This document shows, in pieces, positions 6,359-13,783 of a stretch of DNA of 33,840 nucleotides. This DNA comes from an uncultured Allobaculum sp. (GTDB lineage Bacteria > Bacillota_I > Bacilli_A > Erysipelotrichales > Erysipelotrichaceae), in the NCBI GenBank assembly GCA_910577085.1, contig CAJTLE010000015.1:1-33840 (forward strand). The letters are read 5' to 3'. The notes below the pieces were generated by a model that saw nothing but the letters and a program-made list of their open reading frames with translations, was not told where the DNA came from and made no database searches. Positions within the stretch are counted from its first letter, which is position 1. Every line of letters begins with the position of its first letter. The translations under genes and the position numbers were made by a program.

Positions 6359-7882
6359 ATGTTTACTGGTGAAAAGTACCAACAATTGAAGTACTGGGTA
6401 TTGACATTCTCTGTCTGTATTCTTTGTGTTTTGATTACCGAATCTTTAAAGACGTTTCATGCTCCAGACGAGTTGTTATGCTGTCTGTATACTTTAGGCG
6501 TTGTTCTGATTTCTTATTGGGTGCAGGGTTATATTTATGGCTGTGCCGCATCTCTTTTAATGGCAATTTCTTATTTCTATTTTATTTCTGCCCCTGCCAG
6601 ATCTTTTGCTCAGCTTAGTCCCTACCACGCGCTCACAACCGTTGTGATGCTGTGCATTTCACTTCTGATCTCTTCACTGACAAGCAAGCTCAAAGCCGCA
6701 GAAGTTCAGGCGAGGCGTCGGGAAGAAAAAAGTCAGGTTCTCTATCATCTGACCAAAGATCTCGCCGGTGTTTCCTCTTTAGATGAAGTGGTAAACCTCA
6801 CCCTGGCCAATATCAGTAAGACCTTCCGCACCGACTGCCGACTGCTTTTCTTTGATGAAGAAGGAAGACCGGAAAAACAGTTTTCGCTGTATGAAAAAGG
6901 GGTTCTTGACCGGACCGTTCCAACGGACACGAACCGCACGTTTGAAGAATATAAAGGATCAAAACCTGAAACCGGCTATTTTATTACACCGACTCAATAT
7001 GAATGGCCATTCTATACCGCGCAGGGAAAAGTTTTTGGGGCGATTGCCATCCCGGCAGTCAACGCCCAGAACTTTCTGCCGCAGGATTTTCGAACCATCA
7101 ATACGATGATCGAAACGGCTGCAATCGTGATCGATAAAATCATCCTGGAAAATAGACAGGAAGAAAGCCGGATGGTTCTTTCTCAGGAACGTTACAAAAC
7201 CAATCTGCTGCGCTCGATTTCTCATGATCTGCGCACCCCTTTAGCCGGTATTACCGGTACGTGTGAAATTCTGATGGAAATGCTTCCTGACGATTCGAAA
7301 GAACACGAACTGGCTTCAAGTATTTCCAAAGAAACCAACTGGCTGTTTACCATGGTTCAAAACGTCCTGTCTCTGACGCGTCTGCAGAATGGTCAGGTCG
7401 ATATGAAAAAAGAAGTGATGGTTGTCGAAGATGTCGTCAATTCGGCGGTGGAAACGATGCAGCTGCGGCTTCCCAATCGACCATTGAAGGTTATTGTTCC
7501 AGATGATGTTCTGGCGGCTCAGATGGATTCGGCTTTGATCAAGCAGGTGCTGATCAACCTGATTGATAATGCCAATAAGTATTCCAAAGGGATCACGCCA
7601 ATCGAACTGGAAGTCAAAGAAACGGAAGATGGAGAGTTTGTTGAAATCAGTGTATCTGACCATGGTGTAGGTCTGAGTGATGCAGCCATTGAAAAAGTCT
7701 TCAACATGTTCTATACAACCAAATCCAATGCACCGGGGGCTTTACGGGGCTTTGGACTTGGACTGCCGATTTGTCAGTCCATCATGAAAGCTCATGGCGG
7801 TTCGATTCGAGCTGCCAACCGTACGGATGGAACAACTGGGGCTGTCTTTACGATCAGCCTTCCAAAATACGAATTCGCCTGA
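6359..7882 (+). CDS. Sensor histidine kinase, KdpD C-terminal type (DUF4118), orphan
   Basis: 507 aa. Residues 12-107 hold about four membrane helices of the DUF4118 type found in KdpD. Residues 125-265 look like a GAF domain. The kinase core follows: H-box SISHDLRTPLAGITG with phospho-acceptor His289, N-box QVLINLIDNANKYS (396-409), G1 SDHGVGL (433-439), F-box FNMFYTT (448-454) and G2 GFGLGL (464-469). The H-box matches KdpD closely. The N-terminal KdpD sensor/USP-like region is absent, and neither kdpE nor kdpFABC is in the window, so its signal and partner are unknown. AAGGAAG precedes the ATG. The frame ends 189 bases before the next small gene. Confidence 0.9.
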   Translation: MFTGEKYQQLKYWVLTFSVCILCVLITESLKTFHAPDELLCCLYTLGVVLISYWVQGYIYGCAASLLMAISYFYFISAPARSFAQLSPYHALTTVVMLCISLLISSLTSKLKAAEVQARRREEKSQVLYHLTKDLAGVSSLDEVVNLTLANISKTFRTDCRLLFFDEEGRPEKQFSLYEKGVLDRTVPTDTNRTFEEYKGSKPETGYFITPTQYEWPFYTAQGKVFGAIAIPAVNAQNFLPQDFRTINTMIETAAIVIDKIILENRQEESRMVLSQERYKTNLLRSISHDLRTPLAGITGTCEILMEMLPDDSKEHELASSISKETNWLFTMVQNVLSLTRLQNGQVDMKKEVMVVEDVVNSAVETMQLRLPNRPLKVIVPDDVLAAQMDSALIKQVLINLIDNANKYSKGITPIELEVKETEDGEFVEISVSDHGVGLSDAAIEKVFNMFYTTKSNAPGALRGFGLGLPICQSIMKAHGGSIRAANRTDGTTGAVFTISLPKYEFA

Positions 7883-8071
7883 TGCTCTCTGGTGGGGTAC
7901 GAGAATTCTTAATTTCCCACTATATGTCAACACTGGACAGAAATCCTGTAAAACCATCTGCTCTGAGCCTGGGATGTTTTATGAATCCCAAATGGCTGTG
8001 CAGATGGTTTTTTCTTGGCTGGGAAGACTGTCAAAATAGAAGAAGAAAGCATACAGAGGTGAAGTTGAAGT

Positions 8072-8308
8072 ATGGATAAAACATTAGAAGCCAAATTAGC
8101 TGCCATCAAAGGTCAGGCTGAAAAAATTGAAGCCTACAAAGAAAGCATTGCCGACAAAGAACAGGTGCTTGGCGGTCTTAAAGCTGTTGTTGGCAAACTG
8201 AACGGTTTGCCAACCGCTGCTGAATACACAACCCAGGCCATTGCCTTACTGGAAGAAGAAATCAAAATCGAAAAATTAGAGCTGAAAGCCCTCAAAGAAT
8301 CTGATTAG
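8072..8308 (+). CDS. Small coiled-coil protein, unknown function
   Basis: 78 aa, charged and helical. It has two heptad-like helices (about 1-45 and 53-78) separated by GKLNGLPTA, suggesting an antiparallel helical hairpin. A purine-rich stretch (AGAGGTGAAG) lies upstream of the ATG, and a strong terminator (8369-8404) follows. No family recognised. The base composition and clean stop/terminator structure argue that it is real. It is downstream of the kinase with a 189-base gap, so it may be separately expressed. Confidence 0.75.
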   Translation: MDKTLEAKLAAIKGQAEKIEAYKESIADKEQVLGGLKAVVGKLNGLPTAAEYTTQAIALLEEEIKIEKLELKALKESD

Positions 8309-8368
8309 CCTATGCTTTCGGTTTCCATGGAAACCATGAAAGACCAGGCCGGATTCAATCATAAAGAC

Positions 8369-8404
8369 AAAAACGTCTCCTGCACACCCGGGAGACGTTT
8401 TTTG
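8369..8404 (+). terminator. Intrinsic terminator
   Basis: AAACGTCTCC (8371-8380) pairs perfectly with GGAGACGTTT (8391-8400) around TGCACACCCG, and a T-run follows. Confidence 0.9.
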
Positions 8405-8530
8405 ATCCTTTGCTGCTTGCAAGCATCCAAACATATATAGGGACTCTTACTGCAGACTCATGCAGATTGGGCTGTCAAAGGCTGAATCGAGTAACCCAGG
8501 CCGGCTTAAGCAGCGCTGGCTTTTGTTTTT
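8405..8530 (+). ncRNA. Possible small RNA ending at an orphan terminator
   Basis: A second terminator at 8496-8530 follows the 8369-8404 terminator with no ORF between. A hairpin CTGCA-gactca-TGCAG and the palindrome at 8414-8425 lie in the interval. Either a short RNA is made here or the second hairpin catches read-through. No promoter with a good -35/-10 pair was found. Confidence 0.2.
8496..8530 (+). terminator. Orphan intrinsic terminator
   Basis: GCCGGC (8500-8505) pairs with GCTGGC (8515-8520), including one GU pair, around a 9-base loop. TTTTGTTTTT follows. Confidence 0.65.
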
Positions 8531-8587
8531 GGGAAGATGAAGAAATCCAATATCAAATCAGCGTATGAAAAGATTGAATCGGTGCAC

Positions 8588-8616
8588 GAAAAAAGCAGGG
8601 AACTGTGCCCTGCTTT
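8588..8616 (-). terminator. Intrinsic terminator of the small minus-strand gene
   Basis: On the minus strand AGCAGGG (8614-8608) pairs with CCCTGCT (8600-8594) around CACAGTT and runs into a T-stretch. Confidence 0.9.
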
Positions 8617-8634
8617 CAGCCAAATGGGAAGGAA

Positions 8635-8916
8635 TTAGTCGTTCTTTTCGTCGACTTTTTGGTCTTCTTTTAATGCATCCAGCACAGATTCTGCATCTTC
8701 GATTGCATGATCGAGTTCATCATAGACGCTGACCATGGAGTTCAGTTCAGATGCAAGATCAAGAGTGTTGTCTTTGTTTTTGCCTTCGATGGAGTTTGCG
8801 ATAACATCAACCAGGGACTGTGCCTTAATCAGATGTTCTTTAATTTCTTCTACTGTGCTGATCTGATCAGTTGTCAGTTCAGACTGAGTTTCTAAAACGA
8901 TACCTTTTTTAGCCAT
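8635..8916 (-). CDS. Small acidic helical protein, unknown function
   Basis: 93 aa, very acidic C-terminus (DALKEDQKVDEKND). Residues 15-85 form a helical pattern with regular hydrophobic spacing (VEEIKEHLIKAQSLVDVIAN, then YDELDHAIEDAESVLDAL), suggesting a two-helix bundle. GCGAGG about 13 bases upstream is a weak ribosome site. A strong terminator follows directly. No family recognised and no sequence resemblance to the other small gene at 8072. It stands alone on the minus strand, convergent with the upstream cluster. Confidence 0.75.
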   Translation of the reverse strand: MAKKGIVLETQSELTTDQISTVEEIKEHLIKAQSLVDVIANSIEGKNKDNTLDLASELNSMVSVYDELDHAIEDAESVLDALKEDQKVDEKND

Positions 8917-9435
8917 AATAAATAAAGCCTCGCTTTCTTACTTCAAGACTATTTTAAACGTCCTTGGTTAGAGTACGGATTCATTTGACTGACCATTACG
9001 TTTTGGTCAGCCGGTGTCGGTGTGGATGCAAAAGTCATTGGGAAAGGTATTTACCAGAAACAGATGAATTCTGAGCTTTTTATTGAGAGCCTGGCCTGCA
9101 GATGAGGATAAGACCTGCGATCATGGATGATTTTATCTGACTTGAATTTTGATAGATCAGGCAGTTTTGTTGCTGCATAAGTGAAGATTTTGTGGTCCTG
9201 AGCACAGAACTGACAGGTGGTCTTAGAAAAAGACCAGTTTTTGATAGAATATGGATTACAGTCTGTCCTGATAGAAAGGATGACCGAAATCAGAAATCAC
9301 CTGTTGCATCGAACAGAGTGAAAACTGAAACGACTCAATCCATTTTGAGATGTCCACAGAGATTCGATCGGTAAAGATCCAATTGGTCCAATGGGGTCAA
9401 TGCGCCAAGAATCAAACGGGAAAGGGAGTAATTCT
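8917..9435. other. Gene-free stretch with hairpins and an orphan terminator
   Basis: The left end is the promoter region of the small minus-strand gene. A hairpin CTGACCA/TGGTCAG (8989-9010) and a plus-strand terminator at 9218-9242 are visible, but no plus-strand gene precedes the latter. The last 100 bases lead to the zinc-ribbon gene. Confidence 0.5.
9218..9242 (+). terminator. Orphan intrinsic terminator
   Basis: TGGTCTT (9218-9224) pairs perfectly with AAGACCA (9230-9236) around AGAAA and is followed by GTTTTT. No plus-strand ORF lies upstream within 900 bases, so it may end an unrecognised non-coding RNA. Confidence 0.7.
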
Positions 9436-10488
9436 ATGCATTGTGAACAGTGTAAGACCCGGATTGCGGGCGGCATGTCGTTAACATGTTGTCCAGTCTG
9501 CGGGTCTTTGATTAACGAAAAGACAAGAAAGCCTTCATTTGAGCGCACATGGGCAATGATGTCGGAGGATTCGCTCAAACGCAGAGTTGATCCAAAAACA
9601 CTCAATGAAGCCTGGAACTGGTATGAAAAAGCCATCCTCAATGATCCTTCAGAAACAGGATTTGTGGTTCGCTTTCTGCAGACCTATCCCTCCTTGCAGC
9701 CTGATCTGAAGGCTTTGAAAAACAAAGTTCAAGGGAAAGTGTCTCCTGAAGCATTTGACCGTCTTTGGCAGGCGGATCAACCTGCCTGGAAGCAGGTTCT
9801 GGTTTATGGTCTGCTGATGGAAGATCCGGCCAGTACGATTCAGCTGATCAACGCCACTCCGGAACTGGCTGCAGATATCCTTGCCTGGCTTGAAACCCAG
9901 AATCAGAAGGGACACGAATTCTTACCAGACCTGCCTGAGGAAGCAACCCTGCAAAACCGTCTGACTCAGGTTCATCTGCCTTTGGAAGTCCAGTCGGTCT
10001 ATTTCTGGCTAAAAGGGGAGTACCCGCTGGCGCTGGCTGCATTTAAGACAGCTACTCATGTCGATTTGAACGATGCGGTGCTGCTGGAAAGTCCGGCTGC
10101 TTTTGAAAGACTGCTCAATCTGGCTAATGATGCCGAAAAACGTATTGAGCAGATGAAAAAAGCCATGACAGATAACCAGATGGATCGTCTGCTGGATTTG
10201 TTGTATCGACCATTACTGGACAATGAAAATGCGTTTGCCCACCTATACCAGCTTCCGGCTTCGTTACCAGAGTATCTGGCCGACCATAAGCAGGAATGGC
10301 AGGACCTGACACTTGCCATCATCGAGAAGGACCAGGCACTGCGTGGGATTCATCTGGCTTTGCAGACACTTCGCAATCAGAATCCGGATCTGGCTTCTGA
10401 ATGTGACCATCTGCTTGAAAAGCAATACGAAAAGGCCTATCTGCGTCCATTTAAAGAAATCGAAAAGACAGACTTCCGGTTTATCTGA
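9436..10488 (+). CDS. Zinc-ribbon protein with long helical domain, unknown function
   Basis: 350 aa. I chose the ATG at 9436 because a purine-rich GGGAAAGGGAG stretch precedes it; the frame is open 45 bases further without a ribosome site. The first 22 residues form a zinc ribbon (C3-x2-C6, then CC-x2-C at 18-22). The rest is all-helical and soluble, with the repeated feel of TPR-like helices (for example LDLLYRPLLDNENAFAHLYQ), but no motif that I can name. It ends with a basic/aromatic tail (FKEIEKTDFRFI). Zinc-ribbon plus helical array proteins often act as adaptors, but that is only a guess. The terminator at 10551-10587 closes it. Confidence 0.8.
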   Translation: MHCEQCKTRIAGGMSLTCCPVCGSLINEKTRKPSFERTWAMMSEDSLKRRVDPKTLNEAWNWYEKAILNDPSETGFVVRFLQTYPSLQPDLKALKNKVQGKVSPEAFDRLWQADQPAWKQVLVYGLLMEDPASTIQLINATPELAADILAWLETQNQKGHEFLPDLPEEATLQNRLTQVHLPLEVQSVYFWLKGEYPLALAAFKTATHVDLNDAVLLESPAAFERLLNLANDAEKRIEQMKKAMTDNQMDRLLDLLYRPLLDNENAFAHLYQLPASLPEYLADHKQEWQDLTLAIIEKDQALRGIHLALQTLRNQNPDLASECDHLLEKQYEKAYLRPFKEIEKTDFRFI

Positions 10489-10550
10489 CCGCCTGGATCT
10501 GAATTCTGGCATTGGTTTTGGAAGTGGATTCAGACTAAGACAATCTGACG

Positions 10551-10587
10551 GAGACAATCTTCAAGTAAATGGAGATTGTCTTTTTTT
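10551..10587 (+). terminator. Intrinsic terminator
   Basis: AGACAATCT (10552-10560) pairs perfectly with AGATTGTCT (10573-10581) and runs into a T-stretch. Confidence 0.85.
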
Positions 10588-10592
10588 GAGGT

Positions 10593-10685
10593 CATTTTCC
10601 ATCGGATACAGACGGATTGAATGTCTGGACAACGGCAACCTTCAGAATGCAGCCCCATTTTCCATCGGATACAGACGGATTGAAT
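10593..10685. repeat. Two identical 30-bp repeats with a 33-bp spacer (CRISPR-like geometry)
   Basis: An identical 30-base sequence occurs at 10593-10622 and 10656-10685, starting CATTTTCCATCGGATACAGA and ending CGGATTGAAT. The spacer between them is unique and 33 bases long. Repeat and spacer sizes and the GATTGAA-type 3' end recall CRISPR units. However, there are only two copies, the internal dyad is weak, and no cas gene is in the window. It could be a relic or one-spacer array, or a simple duplication. It sits directly behind the terminator of the zinc-ribbon gene. Confidence 0.75.
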
Positions 10686-10912
10686 AGAAGAGAACGGTTT
10701 TATTTAAGGGGAAATTTCATCCTGCAACAATTGTTTCGTTTCGTGAAACCCATTCCATAAAAGTGTCCATCCATGAGATTTCGATCAATTTTTCCAGGCC
10801 CCCGTGCTTTCCTTCCGGTCCGATTTTTTGACTGTTATCATGAACCTGCATAAGTAAAAGACCTTGCACAAAATGATGAAGACGAGAATGGATAAAGAAT
10901 GGAGGACTGCTC

Positions 10913-11761
10913 ATGAAATCAATCGTATTTCTGGATTTGGATGGAACATTCTGGGATATGGAACAAGTTCCTGAATCCGCTTTAAAAGCTGTTCAAAAAG
11001 CTGAAGAAAACGGCCATCTGATTTTGACCAATACTGGACGCAGCCGCAGCAGTGCGGAAAGTGCTCTTGAAGGACTGCCCTTATCGGGACAGGTTTACTC
11101 CGCAGGATCGGAAATCTGGCTGGATGGGAAACAGATTTTCTGCCAGCCATTAGGTGCAGTCAGAACACATCGTCTGCTCGACGAGATCAACAAATGGGAT
11201 GTAGCAGTGACGCTGGAAGGCTCAAATACCCTTTTTCATAACCAGAAAGCCCGAGACCATATGTATGAAAAGTCGAAAGATGGAACGATCGTCTCAGCAC
11301 TCATGAATGCAAAAGATATTTCCGAAATCAAAGAAGACGAATTTGCGGATATCATGAAAATTTCGCTTCATGGTCTGAAACCAGGTCAGATTGATGATCT
11401 GCTTGCCCGTGAGAATATGGTGACCACCGAGTTCAGTATTTTTAAAGAGAATAGCGGCGTGAATGGTGAAATTACCGATCGCAATCTGACAAAGGGAACT
11501 GCCTTCAAGCCAATCCTGGAAGGCCTCGGGCAGGAGGAAAAGAATTATCAGACCATTGCTTTTGGGGATTCTGAAAATGATCTTCCAATGTTTGAGACCG
11601 CTGAAATTGCGGTAGCCATGGGCAATGCAGATCCAGCCATTCAGGACAAAGCAGATTACGTAACCGAACCAATCCATGAAGATGGCCTGTATCATGCGTT
11701 TGAAAGACTTGGCCTGCTCGATAACAACGCTGCACCTGAATGGATAAAGAAGCAGAAATAG
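10913..11761 (+). CDS. Cof-type HAD-superfamily phosphatase (subfamily IIB)
   Basis: 282 aa. Cof-like HAD phosphatases dephosphorylate sugar phosphates, flavin or vitamin phosphates in the cytoplasm. Motif I is FLDLDGT (residues 6-12) with nucleophile Asp8 and acid Asp10. Motif II is TNTGR near 39-43. The C2B cap follows. Motif III lysine lies in LTKGTAFKP, and motif IV is FGDSENDLPMF near 221-231, with the IIB signature AVAMGNA after it. GGAGG precedes the ATG with good spacing. Length is normal for the family. Substrate cannot be predicted from sequence. A terminator at 11828-11853 follows. Confidence 0.92.
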   Translation: MKSIVFLDLDGTFWDMEQVPESALKAVQKAEENGHLILTNTGRSRSSAESALEGLPLSGQVYSAGSEIWLDGKQIFCQPLGAVRTHRLLDEINKWDVAVTLEGSNTLFHNQKARDHMYEKSKDGTIVSALMNAKDISEIKEDEFADIMKISLHGLKPGQIDDLLARENMVTTEFSIFKENSGVNGEITDRNLTKGTAFKPILEGLGQEEKNYQTIAFGDSENDLPMFETAEIAVAMGNADPAIQDKADYVTEPIHEDGLYHAFERLGLLDNNAAPEWIKKQK

Positions 11762-11827
11762 AAAAAGTAGAGATAAGGAAGTAGAAGTAGAAGAAATAGA
11801 CCGAACTGCCAAAAAGGAAAGACAATC

Positions 11828-11853
11828 TCCGGATCTGTCAAATCCGGATTTTA
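11828..11853 (+). terminator. Intrinsic terminator
   Basis: TCCGGAT (11828-11834) pairs perfectly with ATCCGGA (11842-11848) around CTGTCAA, followed by TTTT. Confidence 0.7.
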
Positions 11854-12009
11854 AAACAATCATAAACGGCCGAAATCTAATGCTTTTACTGATTTGCTTT
11901 TTCACAATCGATTCAAGATTCTGACAGCCCGGGAAGATGATTTCAATGAATTAGAAAGACCTTTCATAAAGGATTGACGATTGGCCATTGAGCAGATATA
12001 AACAGAGGT

Positions 12010-12076
12010 AGACAGAAAACAGGATCCAGTCGGACGCTGTAGGATTCAAGCGTTCCGGCAGGATCCTTTTGTCTGT
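12010..12076 (+). promoter_or_regulatory. Long leader hairpin upstream of the C-S lyase gene (possible attenuator)
   Basis: AGGATCC (12021-12027) pairs with GGATCCT (12061-12067). The stem continues inward, CGGACGCT (12031-12038) with AGCGTTCCG (12049-12057, one bulge), and outward with partial pairing (GACAGAAAA with TTTTGTCTG). The stem ends about 25 bases before the start codon, with a short T-run (TTTT). It may be an attenuator or terminator of the preceding transcript. It lacks the conserved T-box sequence, and I recognise no known riboswitch. Confidence 0.6.
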
Positions 12077-12100
12077 ATCTGAGAAGAAAAGAGGATTCCA

Positions 12101-13348
12101 ATGAAATACGATTTTACCTCCATCATGAACCGCAAAGGGCAGGATGCCATTGCGGCTGATCTGGTTCCATTTCCTGATGATGATGGCCGTTTTGTGATGA
12201 TGCCAGAAGAAGATGTCAAAACAATTGATAACCTGGACAAAATTCCAATGTGGGTTGCTGACATGAACTTTCCGGTTCTGCCAACCATCACTGAAGCTGT
12301 TGCCAGGCGCTTAAGCCATCCTGCATTTGGGTATTTCAACCCCCGTCCTGAATACTTTGATGAAATCATTGACTGGCAGAGCAGCCGCAATGATTTCCAG
12401 GATCTCAAACCGGAATATATCGGGTACGAAAACGGTGTATTAGGCGGTGTTCTGAGCGCCCTGAATGTTCTTTGTTCCAAAGGAGATTCAGTTCTTCTGC
12501 ACTCACCAACCTATATCGGCTTTACCAATTCTTTGAAAAACAATGGCTACAACATGGTTCTTTCGCCATTGAAAAAAGACGAAAACAACATCTGGCGCAT
12601 GGATTTTGAAGATATGGAAAAACGAATTGTTGAAAACAATATTCATTCGATGGTCTTCTGCTCCCCACATAACCCATGCGGCCGTGTGTGGGAGAAATGG
12701 GAACTGGAAAAGATGTCAGAGCTTTGCGAAAAGTACGATGTCAAAGTTGTTTCCGATGAAATCTGGTCGGACCTGATCCGTCCAGGCTTTAAACATACCC
12801 CAACTCTGATGGCAACTGACTGGCTGCGCGAAAATACTTTTGCATTCTATGCTCCATCCAAGACCTTCAACCTGGCTGGTCTGGTTGGTTCTTACCATAT
12901 TATTTACAACAAGACACTGCGCGATCGTCTCAATAAGGAATCCTCTTTGAGTCACTACAATGAGATGAATGTTTTAAGCATGTATGCTCTGCTCGGTGCC
13001 TATCAGCCTGAAGGCCATGAATGGGTCGATGAGCTCAATGAAGTCATCAAAGGCAATGTTGATTATGCCTGTGACTATATTGACCAGCATTTTGACGGTG
13101 TCACAGTAAGCAAGCCACAGGGAACTTACATGTTGTTTATCGATTGCGAAGACTGGTGCAAAGCAAACAACAAAACCATGGACGAACTGTTAAAGGCAGG
13201 TCTGGACTGCGGCGTCTGCTGGCAGGATGGCCGTATGTTCCATGGACCTTATGCGATCCGTCTGAACCTGGCCCTGCCGCTTTCCAGAGTCAAAGAAGCC
13301 TTTGACCGTCTGGACCGCTACGTTTTTAATGCTGACGCAAACAAGTAA
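12101..13348 (+). CDS. PLP-dependent cystathionine beta-lyase, PatB/MalY type
   Basis: 415 aa, fold-type I PLP enzyme. PatB/MalY enzymes cleave the C-S bond of cystathionine and related cysteine conjugates to pyruvate, ammonia and a thiol. The family start MWVADMNFPV (50-59) is present. The PLP pocket is seen as NPCGR (191-195), SDEIWSDL (218-225) and the Schiff-base lysine Lys254 in APSKTFNLAG. The C-terminal region contains GTYMLFIDC and an arginine in YAIRLNLALP that should bind the substrate carboxylate. GAGG lies upstream of the ATG. The long leader hairpin in front suggests regulated expression, perhaps by sulfur supply (inferred). A terminator follows. Confidence 0.92.
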   Translation: MKYDFTSIMNRKGQDAIAADLVPFPDDDGRFVMMPEEDVKTIDNLDKIPMWVADMNFPVLPTITEAVARRLSHPAFGYFNPRPEYFDEIIDWQSSRNDFQDLKPEYIGYENGVLGGVLSALNVLCSKGDSVLLHSPTYIGFTNSLKNNGYNMVLSPLKKDENNIWRMDFEDMEKRIVENNIHSMVFCSPHNPCGRVWEKWELEKMSELCEKYDVKVVSDEIWSDLIRPGFKHTPTLMATDWLRENTFAFYAPSKTFNLAGLVGSYHIIYNKTLRDRLNKESSLSHYNEMNVLSMYALLGAYQPEGHEWVDELNEVIKGNVDYACDYIDQHFDGVTVSKPQGTYMLFIDCEDWCKANNKTMDELLKAGLDCGVCWQDGRMFHGPYAIRLNLALPLSRVKEAFDRLDRYVFNADANK

Positions 13349-13442
13349 AACCATTGAAATACCGATTCTGCTCTTTTGAAGTATCGATTCTGCTCTTATG
13401 AAGAACAGGATTTGGCGCTTTGAATCGAAATGATAACGAAAT

Positions 13443-13473
13443 GAAGATGTCCCTGCACGGGGCATCTTTTTTG
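13443..13473 (+). terminator. Intrinsic terminator
   Basis: AGATGTCCC (13445-13453) pairs with GGGGCATCT (13459-13467) with GU pairs around TGCAC, followed by a T-run. Confidence 0.85.
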
Positions 13474-13645
13474 TTGAGGGCTTCAAAGCGGAAGGGATTG
13501 AAGCGCTTGGAACGATTCGAACTATTCGATGATTCGACCCATACGATGATTCTCAATTGAATTTGTAGGATTTTCATTCATGTGGATTGATGCGGATTCA
13601 TGCCGATTCAGGCTGAAAATATTGGAATAAGTCAGAAAAGAGAGC

Positions 13646-13676
13646 TTGACCGGTAGTTACCATCGGTTTGTACAAT
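13646..13676 (+). promoter_or_regulatory. Weak candidate promoter for the RibD-C-like pseudogene
   Basis: TTGACC at 13646 is followed after 19 bases by TACAAT. Overlapping it is an imperfect inverted repeat ACCGGTAGT/ACCATCGGT (about 7 of 9 matches) that could be an operator. The spacing is longer than the ideal 17, so confidence is low. Confidence 0.3.
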
Positions 13677-13783
13677 GCCCATAGACTCTCAAAAAAGTTC
13701 CTGCCAGGTAGGATTGGAGTTCTGCTTTTTCAAAACTCTGATCGCAGCAGGAAAACCGTAAAGAGCCAGTTTGAAAAGAAAAG

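Larger units (their letters stand above)
8309..8634. other. Gene-free stretch with three terminators
   Basis: It holds the terminator of the small gene (8369-8404), a second plus-strand terminator (8496-8530) with no gene in front of it, and the minus-strand terminator of the next gene (8588-8616). A 12-bp palindrome TGCTTGCAAGCA lies at 8414-8425. Confidence 0.55.
10489..10912. other. Intergenic stretch between zinc-ribbon and HAD genes
   Basis: Contains the terminator (10551-10587), the 30-bp repeat pair (10593-10685) and the leader of the next gene with its GGAGG. A short inverted repeat GTTTCG-TTTCGTGAAAC near 10734-10748 is also present. No further gene seen. Confidence 0.5.
11762..12100. 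other. Intergenic region with terminator and leader of the PatB-type gene
   Basis: It opens with a purine-rich, C-poor tract (11757-11800), then holds the terminator (11828-11853) and the long leader hairpin (12010-12076). No additional ORF seen. Confidence 0.5.
13349..13783. other. Intergenic region with duplicated phrase and possible promoter
   Basis: Contains a near-exact tandem duplication just after the stop: GATTCTGCTCTT occurs near 13363 and again near 13386, about 23 bases apart. It also has the terminator above and a candidate promoter near 13646. GATTC words recur between 13515 and 13615. No gene seen. Confidence 0.5.

Noticed and set aside
8072..8916. Toxin-antitoxin pair formed by the two small genes
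   Set aside because: They are convergent, separated by over 300 bases and three terminators, and do not resemble known families.
10593..10685. Calling a full CRISPR array
   Set aside because: Only two repeats and one spacer, weak dyad, no cas genes. Kept as a repeat with CRISPR-like geometry.
11294..11905. Minus-strand ORF of 203 codons opposite the Cof-type gene
   Set aside because: Low-complexity aromatic/serine translation, no ribosome site, overlaps a confident HAD gene almost entirely.
12010..12100. T-box or known riboswitch upstream of the PatB-type gene
   Set aside because: The conserved AGGGTGGNACCGCG of T-boxes and the S-box core are absent.
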